In this document: piece by piece, positions 37,317 through 45,616 of the stretch | Position numbering within the stretch: position 1 is the stretch's first letter | Layout: each line of letters begins with the position of its first letter | Origin: an uncultured Schlesneria sp. | GTDB lineage: Bacteria > Planctomycetota > Planctomycetia > Planctomycetales > Planctomycetaceae | NCBI GenBank assembly: GCA_903904835.1 | Contig: CAIVEI010000043.1 | Span: 1 to 64,000, forward strand | Reading direction: 5' to 3' | DNA: 64,000 nucleotides | The notes under the pieces: generated by a model | The model's database searches: none | What the model was told of the DNA's origin: nothing | Seen by the model: only the letters and a program-made list of their open reading frames with translations | Position numbers and translations under genes: made by a program

Positions 37317-39137
37317 ATGGTATCCTTTCCAATGTCAGATGTTAACATGCGACGCGAAATTCCGGGTTATCACGGCCGTTACCTGCGAATCGATTTGTCC
37401 GATGGATCATCAACGCCGATTCCGCTAGGTCCCCAAATCCTGCGTGATTATCTGGGTGGAAGCGGATTAGGCGTTGCCATCCTGCTGCATGAACGGGCCG
37501 CCGAAGTTGATCCGCTTTCGCCAATGGCTCCAATCGCCTTCGTCTTCAGTCCTTTGGTCGGAAGCCCACTGACGACCTCCGCGAAGTTTGCCGTCGTCAG
37601 TAAAAGCCCTTTAACCAACCGAATCAACGATTCACTCGCCAGCAGCGGCTTTGCATTAGCCGGTAAAAAAACGGGATACGATGCGATTGTCCTGGTCGGT
37701 CAGGCACGCCATCGATCGATTCTGGTCATCGACGACGATCAGGTTCGACTGGAGTCGGCTGATGATTGCTGGGGCCTGTCAAATCAAGAGACGCGAGACC
37801 ATCTACGATTGCGCCTCGGAAATGAATTTCAGACCGCCACGATTGGTCAGGCAGGTGAAAGACAAGTTCGCTACGCTACAATTTCACACGATGGTCGGCA
37901 CGCAGGACGCGGCGGCAGCGGAGCTGTTCTTGGTTCGAAAAACATCAAGGCGATTGCCGTCCGCGGCTCACACCGCCCGCATTGGGCAGAACCAGCCGCT
38001 CTGGTCGGACTGGCCAAGCAGTTGTCCGAAAAATCGTTCGGACCAGCCACCGCGAAATATCGAGAATTGGGGACTGCCTCGAATCTGTTGACGTTCAATC
38101 GATTAAACGTGCTCCCCACGCGCAACTTTCAAGAAGGAAGCTTTGACGGAGCCATCGCAATTTCCCCCGAGGAACTGAGTGTCGCTCGTGATCGGGCGCG
38201 AGCGTCGTGCGCCGCCTGTACGATCGGTTGCGAACATCTTTACAGCATGAAAAATGGCAGTGGTTCGGTCCGGCTCGAATACGAAAACCTGTTTGCGTTC
38301 GGTCCTCTTTGCGGAATTGACGATCCCGAAATCGTTCTGGAAGCGTCTCGCCGATGTGACGAATGGGGACTCGATACGATCAGTGCTGGTGGAACAATCG
38401 CGTTCGCCATGGAATGTGTCCAGCGAAATCTACTCGACGAACCCTGGTTGAAGTTCGGAGACGGACAGTCGTTACTGAAAGCTCTCGATTCGATCGTCAG
38501 CGGTAAGGGACTGGGATCGTTACTGGCTCAAGGGAGTCGCCGCATGGCACATCACATTGGCCACGAATCAATCGCTTTTGCGCCCCAGGTGAAAGGGCTC
38601 GAGCTACCTGGTTATGACCCTCGCGGGCTGCAGACCATGGCACTTGGTTTCGCCGTCGGAACTCGGGGCGCTGATCATAACCGGTCCGGTGCCTACGAAG
38701 TCGATTTTTCCGAGGCGGTCGATCGAAAACACGTGGGACCTGAATCGGCACACCTGGCGGTTGAAACGGAAGACAAAGCCGCTCTGATGGACTCGCTGAT
38801 TTTATGCAAATTCCTGCGAGGTGTTTTCACCGATTTCTTCGCCGAATCAGCCGAAATCTTGCAATTGGTGACAGGCTGGGATGTCACCGCAAGCGAACTG
38901 CGCGAGACGGCACGCCGGATTGTCACGGCCAAAAAACGATTCAATATCCTCGCCGGATGGACTCCCGACGAAGATACTTTACCCCGTCGAATGTTACAAA
39001 AGCCCGCTTCCGACGATTTGCGAGGCCATCTGTCGCTCGAACGCCTGAATGAATTAATTTCTGCTTACAATCAGGCCCGTGGCTGGAGTCCCGAAGGATG
39101 GCTCCATCCGTCGGATATGCAGTCAGAGATTTTCTGA
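37317..39137 (+). CDS. Tungsten-type aldehyde:ferredoxin oxidoreductase
   Basis: The 606-aa protein belongs to the AOR family, which oxidises aldehydes to carboxylic acids with a tungsten-bispterin centre and a [4Fe-4S] cluster, reducing ferredoxin. Visible features include the N-terminal LRIDLSDGSSTPIPLGP and YLGGSGLGVAILL, GRHAGRGGSGAVLGSKNIKA, and the cluster cysteines C298-x2-C301-x3-C305 in CAACTIGC with a fourth, C497, in LILCKF. Residue spacing is close to the archaeal enzyme (288/291/295/494). GGGAG lies about 9 nt before the ATG at 37317; an upstream in-frame ATG at 37284 would overlap the sulfur carrier gene. It ends overlapping the convergent SDR by 15 nt. Confidence 0.92.
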   Translation: MVSFPMSDVNMRREIPGYHGRYLRIDLSDGSSTPIPLGPQILRDYLGGSGLGVAILLHERAAEVDPLSPMAPIAFVFSPLVGSPLTTSAKFAVVSKSPLTNRINDSLASSGFALAGKKTGYDAIVLVGQARHRSILVIDDDQVRLESADDCWGLSNQETRDHLRLRLGNEFQTATIGQAGERQVRYATISHDGRHAGRGGSGAVLGSKNIKAIAVRGSHRPHWAEPAALVGLAKQLSEKSFGPATAKYRELGTASNLLTFNRLNVLPTRNFQEGSFDGAIAISPEELSVARDRARASCAACTIGCEHLYSMKNGSGSVRLEYENLFAFGPLCGIDDPEIVLEASRRCDEWGLDTISAGGTIAFAMECVQRNLLDEPWLKFGDGQSLLKALDSIVSGKGLGSLLAQGSRRMAHHIGHESIAFAPQVKGLELPGYDPRGLQTMALGFAVGTRGADHNRSGAYEVDFSEAVDRKHVGPESAHLAVETEDKAALMDSLILCKFLRGVFTDFFAESAEILQLVTGWDVTASELRETARRIVTAKKRFNILAGWTPDEDTLPRRMLQKPASDDLRGHLSLERLNELISAYNQARGWSPEGWLHPSDMQSEIF

Positions 39138-39938
39138 CGATTTCTTCTCGGGGGCGGCCGCCCGCGCCAATCGTTTCTGAATTCGCGTATGAACGTGAGC
39201 AAAATTGTGCAGCCACTTATCGTAGTCTTGAGTCTTGAATTGAAAGAATTCCTTGACCTCGGGCTGAGGTAACACCAGAAACGTTTCGTTCCTCAGTACG
39301 TCAATCACGCACTCCGCAACATGTTCCGGTGTGACTGACATGAAGTGCAGGAACTGGTGGATCGGGTCTTCCATGTCGAGAAAGCCTGTGGAAACACCCG
39401 CCGGACAAAGGCAAGCCACGTTTAATCCGCGATTGCGATAATGCACGGAAAGCCATTCCGCAAACGCGACCGCACCATGTTTGGTGACTGAATAAGCTGC
39501 GGAGCCAATCTCCGTCAGCAAACCTGCTGCCGACGATGTGATCACAAACGTCCCGCCACCCTGTTCAATCATCGCGGGAACCGTCGCTCGCGAGAGATAA
39601 ACATGAGACATCAAGTTGATCTGCCACATGCGATTCCAGTCCTCATCCGGGGTCTCGAATCCCCCTTTGATCGTGGCACCCGCGTTGGAGATGACGACAT
39701 CAATTCGCCCGAATAAATCTCGGGTCTTTTGAACAACAGATTGCACTTCGGACTCAGAACTGACATCGCATGCGATCGCCTGAGCGCCGATTTCCCGAGC
39801 AACGATTTCAGCATTTGCCAGATCGCGATCAGCGATCACGATTCCACGTGGTTTTTCCTGCGCGATTCGCTGGCACAAAGCGCGACCAATTCCATTGGCA
39901 CCACCCGTCACGAGGACAACACGACCGCTCAGTTCCAT
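39123..39938 (-). CDS. Short-chain dehydrogenase/reductase
   Basis: A classical SDR of 271 aa: VLVTGGANGIGRALCQRIA binds the cofactor, VVISNAGATIKGG is the NAG motif, and SSAAGLLTEIGSAAYSVTKHG holds the catalytic Ser and Y-x3-K. The sequence is nearest in appearance to the SDR groups acting on long-chain or cyclic substrates, but the substrate is not visible. The ATG at 39938 begins right before the Rossmann strand. The C-terminal tail (KRLARAAAPEKKSSENL) is charged and its coding sequence overlaps the AOR gene end. Confidence 0.9.
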   Translation of the reverse strand: MELSGRVVLVTGGANGIGRALCQRIAQEKPRGIVIADRDLANAEIVAREIGAQAIACDVSSESEVQSVVQKTRDLFGRIDVVISNAGATIKGGFETPDEDWNRMWQINLMSHVYLSRATVPAMIEQGGGTFVITSSAAGLLTEIGSAAYSVTKHGAVAFAEWLSVHYRNRGLNVACLCPAGVSTGFLDMEDPIHQFLHFMSVTPEHVAECVIDVLRNETFLVLPQPEVKEFFQFKTQDYDKWLHNFAHVHTRIQKRLARAAAPEKKSSENL

Positions 39939-40238
39939 TCCAGATCCCGTTTCAGTGTGACAACGATTGACGATGTAACGACTTGGCACGTCGAAAGAGT
40001 TCCCAAATCGAAACAACGTTCTACCACGGACGTTTGAGGAACTGAAAGACCAAGTCCGGAACTGACAGCCGGGCCTGGTTGGAGACATCTCATAAACTCA
40101 AACAAAACCGAGGCGAATCCGCCAAAGGTGGTTCCTTCGTTCCCTCCCCACGCTTGTTTCCCACAAATTTGCTGAGATTTTCCGTTCGTCAGAAAAAGTG
40201 AGCAAGATTTTGTGCCCGGCGGCAACTATTCTTTTGCC
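39939..40238. other. Divergent intergenic region
   Basis: The 300 bp between the SDR and the sigma-factor gene. A promoter for the sigma operon is expected; I recognise no sure element, repeat or gene here. Confidence 0.45.
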
Positions 40239-40802
40239 ATGAATGAACGGAATCGAATACCGAGCCAGGAATTGAGCGAGCCAGGATGGTCCGCTCGTTT
40301 GATACATCATTCGCGCTGGTTACGAGCTGTAATCGTGGCGCGATCGGGAGATGTCTCTGCGATCGACGAGATTTTTCAGGAAGTCGCACTGGCTGTCGTG
40401 AAGCAGAAGGAGGATCTTCCTGAAGATCGGGTCGCACCCTGGCTGTATCGGATTGCCGTACGACAGGCGCTGTTGTACCGGCGACGGTTGGGTCGGCAGA
40501 AACGAATCCACCGCGATTACACCTGGCGACGTTCAGCGGATTCTGATCCAGAAGCCTCAATGGACCCGTTGCTTTGGTTGCTCAGCGACGAACGTCAACA
40601 ATTGGTTCGACGGGCGATTCAACGGCTGCATGCAAAGGATGCCGAATTGCTGTTACTCAAATATTCCGAGAACTGGAGTTACCGCGAATTGGCGGAACAC
40701 CTGGGAGTCAGCCACAGTGCCGTGGAAGCAAGGCTTCATCGAGCGCGACAGCGGCTGCGGGAAGAATTGGTCGCGTTGGAAGTTGTTGAGGTAGAAGCAT
40801 GA
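40239..40802 (+). CDS. ECF-type RNA polymerase sigma factor
   Basis: The 187-aa protein has region 2 (SAIDEIFQEVALAVVKQKE and WLYRIAVRQALLYRR) and region 4 (LLLKYSENWSYRELAEHLGV followed by SHSAVEARLHRARQRL), a DNA-binding helix-turn-helix. It is an extracytoplasmic-function sigma factor, normally held inactive by an anti-sigma factor. The next gene, overlapping by ATGA, is the likely anti-sigma factor. The start at 40239 is uncertain; a GTG at 40212 is in frame. Confidence 0.9.
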   Translation: MNERNRIPSQELSEPGWSARLIHHSRWLRAVIVARSGDVSAIDEIFQEVALAVVKQKEDLPEDRVAPWLYRIAVRQALLYRRRLGRQKRIHRDYTWRRSADSDPEASMDPLLWLLSDERQQLVRRAIQRLHAKDAELLLLKYSENWSYRELAEHLGVSHSAVEARLHRARQRLREELVALEVVEVEA

Positions 40803-41611
40803 ATGAATTTGAAATGGTATCAGCAATCCAGTTAGACCGGCTGGTTGATGGCGAACTGTCCGAGTCTGAACGGCGCGAGATACTGAGCACGCTCGATCGC
40901 GAGGAATGCAGCGTGACATGCGGATGGCGACGTCTTGCACTGGCATTTGTCGAAGACCAGTCGCTTCGTCAAGATTTGCGGCGATTGACGGTTGAGGTCC
41001 CCTCACGTTTGAGTGACTCACCGCATGAAGAGGGATCCGCGTCTCGTGCCAGTTTGCGAGCAATCAAACCGATTGACGATCGATTACTTTCTTCAAATCA
41101 ATCAGAAAACAAAAAAAAACGGAATTCATTCGTTGCCCTTTTGCAATTGGCAACTTTGGCGGCCTGTTGTCTTATCGCCTTCAGCTTCGGACGTTTGTCG
41201 GGCTTTCCACCAGTTGAGATTGCAGCCACCGAACCGCGGGTCGATCCAATCACACGCTCGGATATTGTATCACCTGCGCGACAGGCAACTGAGGAATCGC
41301 TGGTGGCCAAGAATGCAATTTCACCCGTGGAAAAATGGGAGTCGTTACGGCTGGTTCTGGAAGATGTCGAGGGAACGCCAACCCAGTCGTTCGACATTCC
41401 GGTGGTCAGCGACATGAGAATTGATCCGATCGCGTTCTTCGATGCACCTCCGTCAGTACCACTAGCCATCCGACAAGCTTTGCTTCGTCAGGGGCGGGTC
41501 GTCCAGGAACAACGTCAGTTACTTGAAATCGAATTGTCGGATGGTCGACGAGGCGTGTTACCCGTCAGTGATGTGAGTGTGGTCGACGCCGGAACTGATC
41601 TGTTTCAGTAG
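40799..41611 (+). CDS. Membrane-anchored putative anti-sigma factor
   Basis: The 270-aa protein has a cytoplasmic N-terminus (about 100 aa) with helical segments (IQLDRLVDGELSESERREIL), one membrane segment (LLQLATLAACCLIAFSFGRL) and a periplasmic C-terminus of about 130 aa. This is the RseA-type layout. No zinc-binding HxxxCxxC motif is visible, so it is not the ZAS type. Its ATG overlaps the sigma gene stop by 4 nt, indicating coupling. The identification as an anti-sigma factor rests on layout and context. Confidence 0.72.
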   Translation: MNEFEMVSAIQLDRLVDGELSESERREILSTLDREECSVTCGWRRLALAFVEDQSLRQDLRRLTVEVPSRLSDSPHEEGSASRASLRAIKPIDDRLLSSNQSENKKKRNSFVALLQLATLAACCLIAFSFGRLSGFPPVEIAATEPRVDPITRSDIVSPARQATEESLVAKNAISPVEKWESLRLVLEDVEGTPTQSFDIPVVSDMRIDPIAFFDAPPSVPLAIRQALLRQGRVVQEQRQLLEIELSDGRRGVLPVSDVSVVDAGTDLFQ

Positions 41612-41638
41612 GCATTTTTTGGAAAAGGATGAATTCTG

Positions 41639-43135
41639 ATGAATTATCGAAAAACATGGATGGGAATTGCAGCAGTTGTCTGCTGCTGGGGCGTGTCGGT
41701 GTGTCATGCTCAAGAAGAGGAATCGAATTATCGAGTCAACTTTGATGTTTTGGAAGTAGGCGGCGACACGACGCTGATTGACGACGTTTCGGTCGCCAGG
41801 GTCAACGTCGAGCTACCGAAGTATTGGATCGGTCTGTTGTGCATCGAATTGAGCGACGCATTACGAGCCCAGTTGAATCTCGAAGGGAACGTCGGTCTGC
41901 TGGTCGACGCCGTCACCGAAGACAGCCCTGCCAGGAAACAGGGGTTGGAACGGAATGATATTTTGCTGAGTGCCCGGTTTGCCGCCGAGCCGCCTGAAAA
42001 GGAAAGCAGGAAGTTATCGCAGGTCGCGGATCTGGTCAAAATCGTGCAAGAGGCTGAATCGAAACCGGTCCAGTTCGAAGTTCTCCGCCGAGGCGTGCGG
42101 AAGACGATCGAAGTGACGCCGGTCGAACGCCCAATGCAGGACCACGCGCGTTTGCAAGGCAATCTGGTGGATTACACGGCGCGACTGACTCATTCATTGA
42201 GTCCAGACGGGAAGGATTTCCGCATGTTTATTGCGGGACCGATGTATGAATCGGCAGGGAAATCGCCACCCCTTCCCGAAGGAGTCTCGATGGAATTCCA
42301 TCAAGTCGTTGGTGAGCGTGAGAAAATCACCGTGAAGAAAGGGGATCAGAAGTGGGAAACGACCGTTGACGAGGCTGCAAAGCTTCCAGAAGAAATACGG
42401 GGCATCGTCCTGACACAATTGGCGGCCCGTCGATCCGGCCCGGTTCCTCACGTTGCCGTTCTTCCACCGACGTTGACGTCGCCACCTTTGCCACACTTAG
42501 TTCCCGCGCCACCGGGGGTTCCTGTGCAACCGCGTGCTGTACCAAAGGGTTTGCCAGACGCGAAATCGCAGGTGGGCTGGGTGGATGAGAAAGTTACGGT
42601 GCCAGTTGCCAAAGTCGTGTTGTTCTCGACGACTGACCTGCCCGAGAATGTCACCGTATCGATCGTCCGTAATGGGACGTACCCCGCCAAGATCACGGTG
42701 AAGAAGGACGAGCAGTCTTGGGAAGTGACCGAAAAAGAATTAAGTAAGCTTCCTGAGGATGTGCGAAAGCTTGTCGAGCCGATGATTCCCCGTCAAATGA
42801 AGTCTGCACGTGTTGAATATACTCCACATACTTATACGGTCAAACAATATGGTGTCGTGAATGATCCCAACGCCGGTGGCAGAGCCGTTATCAAATCGAC
42901 TTTGGTTGACGAACTGAACCCGGTTACTGCAAAGGCGGCCGAGGTTCAGCGACAAACTGCTGTCTTAAATCAACAGAATTCGGAACTGTTCTCCAGAGTA
43001 CTTGCCCGCGAGGCCGCTCTCGACAAACAGGTGAAGGAACTTCATGACAAGTTGCAGTCACTGAATGAGCTGAAATTACTCAACGAAAAGATCGAGAAAC
43101 TTCAGCAGTCGCTGGATAAAGCGTTGCCGAAATAA
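41639..43135 (+). CDS. Exported PDZ-domain protein with coiled-coil tail
   Basis: The 498-aa protein has a signal peptide (IAAVVCCWGVSVCHAQ), a PDZ domain (about residues 55-160: YWIGLLCIELSDALRAQL followed by NLEGNVGLLVDAVTEDSPAR and LERNDILLSA), a beta-rich middle, and a coiled coil at the C-terminus with leucine heptads (KELHDKLQSLNELKLLNEKI). A repeated KITVKKGDQKWETTVDEAAK and KITVKKDEQSWEVTEKELSK motif indicates an internal duplication of about 150 aa. It has no protease domain. It is 28 nt downstream of the anti-sigma gene and is probably the effector or sensor of the envelope response. Confidence 0.75.
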   Translation: MNYRKTWMGIAAVVCCWGVSVCHAQEEESNYRVNFDVLEVGGDTTLIDDVSVARVNVELPKYWIGLLCIELSDALRAQLNLEGNVGLLVDAVTEDSPARKQGLERNDILLSARFAAEPPEKESRKLSQVADLVKIVQEAESKPVQFEVLRRGVRKTIEVTPVERPMQDHARLQGNLVDYTARLTHSLSPDGKDFRMFIAGPMYESAGKSPPLPEGVSMEFHQVVGEREKITVKKGDQKWETTVDEAAKLPEEIRGIVLTQLAARRSGPVPHVAVLPPTLTSPPLPHLVPAPPGVPVQPRAVPKGLPDAKSQVGWVDEKVTVPVAKVVLFSTTDLPENVTVSIVRNGTYPAKITVKKDEQSWEVTEKELSKLPEDVRKLVEPMIPRQMKSARVEYTPHTYTVKQYGVVNDPNAGGRAVIKSTLVDELNPVTAKAAEVQRQTAVLNQQNSELFSRVLAREAALDKQVKELHDKLQSLNELKLLNEKIEKLQQSLDKALPK

Positions 43136-43243
43136 TCAAGCGGCAACGTCGGTACGGAAAACATCCTCGCAAGGGGAAAGTGCCGTATCGATGACAAGTA
43201 GACCCTGAATGTCTCTTCAAACTGGAGTGACAGTGGAAAACAG

Positions 43244-43283
43244 CCTGACACTTGGCTCAATGAGTCAAGTGTCAGGTTTTTTA
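43244..43283 (+). terminator. Rho-independent terminator after the sigma/anti-sigma/PDZ operon
   Basis: An imperfect stem CCTGACACTTGGCTC ... GAGTCAAGTGTCAGG (positions 43244-43276) is followed by six T residues. It sits about 110 nt after the PDZ gene stop and is strong evidence that the operon ends there. Confidence 0.88.
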
Positions 43284-43635
43284 TTGTCCGGATTTTATCC
43301 GTCGCGACGAACGCCGGTTGCCGGCATCTTGAACGAGGATCAATTTCCCGTTGTTTTCAAAAAAGTCTTACCTTGTAATTCAGATATCGACCACCTCGAA
43401 AAAACAACCTCACTTTCCGGTTTCATCTTTTATTTCCGCCAGGCAATGGCTTCTTTTCTGGAGGTCAATTCCACGAATATTTCACCCCTGAAACCCGCTG
43501 GAATCGATTCATTGTTGTTTTCCATTTTTCGACTGGAAATATCTGGGGCCGGTCTACAATTTCGGGTCGCTTTTTTAAGCGTTCCTTAAATGGCTTGTTA
43601 TTAAACTCGCCGAATGCACTTTATTTGGCGGTGAA
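43284..43635. other. Intergenic region upstream of the PEP-CTERM gene
   Basis: About 350 bp with no gene. A reading frame of 126 codons starting at 43209 runs through the terminator hairpin and is rejected. The promoter of the PEP-CTERM gene is expected here; GGCGG shortly before the start is a weak ribosome binding site. Confidence 0.5.
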
Positions 43636-44271
43636 ATGCGGTTCTGCTTTGGTGTTTTGTTAGCTTCTTTCGCACTTTCGTTCGGTCAGTTCGCGACGGC
43701 GGGTCATATGATTGTCGGATCGGAAGGTCTTTCAGGTAATGGTGCGACGTCGGGGACCTTAGGTGGATCGACAGATGTCACAAAGGCGACGAGCATCACC
43801 TGGACCAATTTCCTCGACACGGCGAATAAGACCGATGATTTTACGGCGATTCCAGACTTTCTCATGATCTCGGGAAGTAGCACTCTGTCGTTGAAAACGG
43901 GGACTCCAACCACTGCGTGGACGATTCATAGTGCGGCTTGGGGGACATTCACAGAAACATCGATATCCTCCATCACTAAAGTTTCGAACGGGTTGAATGT
44001 TTACGTGGACGGAACGTTCACCCCAGGAACCGATTTTGATTCGTCAATTACAGGCAACACCGCGCAGATGGTCATTTCGATCAACCAGGCCGGAGGTGCC
44101 GGACATGCAATCTCAACGGGTGCCACGCTCACGTCCCCTGACGCTGCTGCGGTTCCTGAACCTGCTGGAGTCGCTCTCGTCCTCTCGGGGCTCTTGTGCC
44201 TCGGTGTCGGCCGCTTTTTCCGCCGGAAGAATTCGTCGACTTATACCGTTGTGGATCACGCACGGCGTTGA
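43636..44271 (+). CDS. PEP-CTERM sorting-signal protein
   Basis: The 211-aa protein has a signal peptide (CFGVLLASFALSFGQFATAG) and ends with the PEP-CTERM signal VPEPAGVALVLSGLLCLG, followed by VGRFFRRK. The family is recognised by the VPEP motif, a membrane segment and basic residues; an exosortase cleaves it and the mature protein is exported or attached at the cell surface. The body is rich in Ser, Thr, Gly and Asp, with no catalytic motif. No exosortase or EPS genes are in the window. The protein may be a matrix or adhesin-like protein. Confidence 0.88.
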   Translation: MRFCFGVLLASFALSFGQFATAGHMIVGSEGLSGNGATSGTLGGSTDVTKATSITWTNFLDTANKTDDFTAIPDFLMISGSSTLSLKTGTPTTAWTIHSAAWGTFTETSISSITKVSNGLNVYVDGTFTPGTDFDSSITGNTAQMVISINQAGGAGHAISTGATLTSPDAAAVPEPAGVALVLSGLLCLGVGRFFRRKNSSTYTVVDHARR

Positions 44272-44655
44272 AGGTTAGGCTCTCCGATCGATGAGGGAAA
44301 GTTCGTTCTCCCTCTATGGGAAATCGTTTGAAACTTTATGGTCGAGCTGCTGGTGAGAATGTTGCCCTGGCGACCTGAGTGCTACCTCGCCGTTCCGAAA
44401 GATGACTCTCCTGTGGAACCGCCGAACTCGTACACGCATCGCCTCAGCTTGACGCCAGCCTTTTGTTTCAATCGAATTTCGTGCACAGTCTGCGCCGTGG
44501 AATTGTAAGCTTGTTCGTTAAATCCGACAGATCCGCTACGCTGCCGCAATAATTGCCGGTTGATAATTATTTCGCTGGCGTCTGATCCATTCCCGCCAAC
44601 CGATACCCAAAAAGGGTGACGTATCGGCAGCAAAATGCACAGCGGGGATGGGGTG
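44272..44655. other. Intergenic region of 384 bp
   Basis: Located between the PEP-CTERM and thioredoxin-YHS genes. A small hairpin GAGGGA ... TCCCTC lies at about 44294-44315 and may terminate the upstream gene. No convincing gene or repeat family is present. Confidence 0.5.
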
Positions 44656-45576
44656 ATGTTGCAATCGTTTTTCGACCGGGTTTCCGGTCGTGATCTTAAG
44701 TCGCGTCGTTCGACATTTTTGATGGTCGGACTTGCGCTCTTTGGTGCGGCGACCACCTCGCAACTTTTGGGGTCTGATTCCGAAGTCTTTCGAACGGACT
44801 ACAAAACGGCGCTTCAGGAAGCAGAAGAGAAGAAATTACCGCTCCTCGTTCACTTCTATGCCGAATGGTGCTCGCCCTGCAAACGGATGGACCGTGAAGT
44901 TTTCCCCAACGCTGCTGTGAAGGAAATACTTGGGAGCCGGTTTGTCGCTGTGAAGATCAATTCGGATGACCGACAGGATCTCGTCCGTCGTTACGGAATT
45001 GAGACACTACCGAGTGATCTGGTCATCGACTCGCTGACGGGTCGCGTCATCACGTTGCACGCCGGTTCTCAGGATAAAAATGGTTATCTTGCGACTGTCT
45101 CTCAAGCCGAAGCTAAGTTCATCCAAGCACATCCCAGAAACGTCGTCGTCGCCCAACCGGTCGCTGAAGCCAAATCGGCCACGCCGGAATTGGGTGATCC
45201 CAAGCCGATTATCGGGCTGGCCGGGTTCAGTCCAGTTGCATTAGCCAAAAAACGGCAGTGGAAGCGCGGATCTGCCGAATTCGCCTGGGAATACAAAGAA
45301 GTCACGTACCACTTTTCGACGCGTGAAGAATTGGAAGAATTCCGCAATAAGCCCGAAGACTTTGCACCTAAGCTGCTGGGTTGTGATCCTGTCATTTTGT
45401 GGGAGTCGGATAAAGCAGTCTCTGGCGATATCAAATATGCTGCTTTCTTCAACGATGAATTGTTTCTGTTCAAGTCGGATGAACGACGAAAACAATTCAA
45501 GGCCAGCCCCGAAAAATATATCCGCCTGCAACATGCTCTGAAGGTTGACCAGATCGAACCAACCGTCATACGTTAG
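44656..45576 (+). CDS. Thioredoxin-fold protein with C-terminal YHS-like domain
   Basis: The 306-aa protein has an N-terminal membrane or signal segment (FLMVGLALFGAATTSQLLG), a thioredoxin fold with active site W71-CSPC (C72, C75) in HFYAEWCSPCKRMDREVFPN, and a cis-Pro in ETLPSD. The C-terminal part (about residues 205-285: KRGSAEFAWEYKEVTYHFST, FAPKLLGCDPVILWES, FLFKSDERRKQFKASP) looks like a YHS domain, a small metal-associated fold. It could be a periplasmic thiol-disulfide or metal-handling protein. GGGG before the ATG at 44656 supports this start. Confidence 0.75.
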   Translation: MLQSFFDRVSGRDLKSRRSTFLMVGLALFGAATTSQLLGSDSEVFRTDYKTALQEAEEKKLPLLVHFYAEWCSPCKRMDREVFPNAAVKEILGSRFVAVKINSDDRQDLVRRYGIETLPSDLVIDSLTGRVITLHAGSQDKNGYLATVSQAEAKFIQAHPRNVVVAQPVAEAKSATPELGDPKPIIGLAGFSPVALAKKRQWKRGSAEFAWEYKEVTYHFSTREELEEFRNKPEDFAPKLLGCDPVILWESDKAVSGDIKYAAFFNDELFLFKSDERRKQFKASPEKYIRLQHALKVDQIEPTVIR

Positions 45577-45616
45577 TCGACGTGGTTTGCCGTTTTCTTC
45601 TCAGAGTTGGGTATCG

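Noticed and set aside
43209-43589. 126-codon plus-strand frame after the PDZ gene
   Set aside because: It runs straight through the terminator hairpin at 43244-43283 and has no domain or ribosome binding site.
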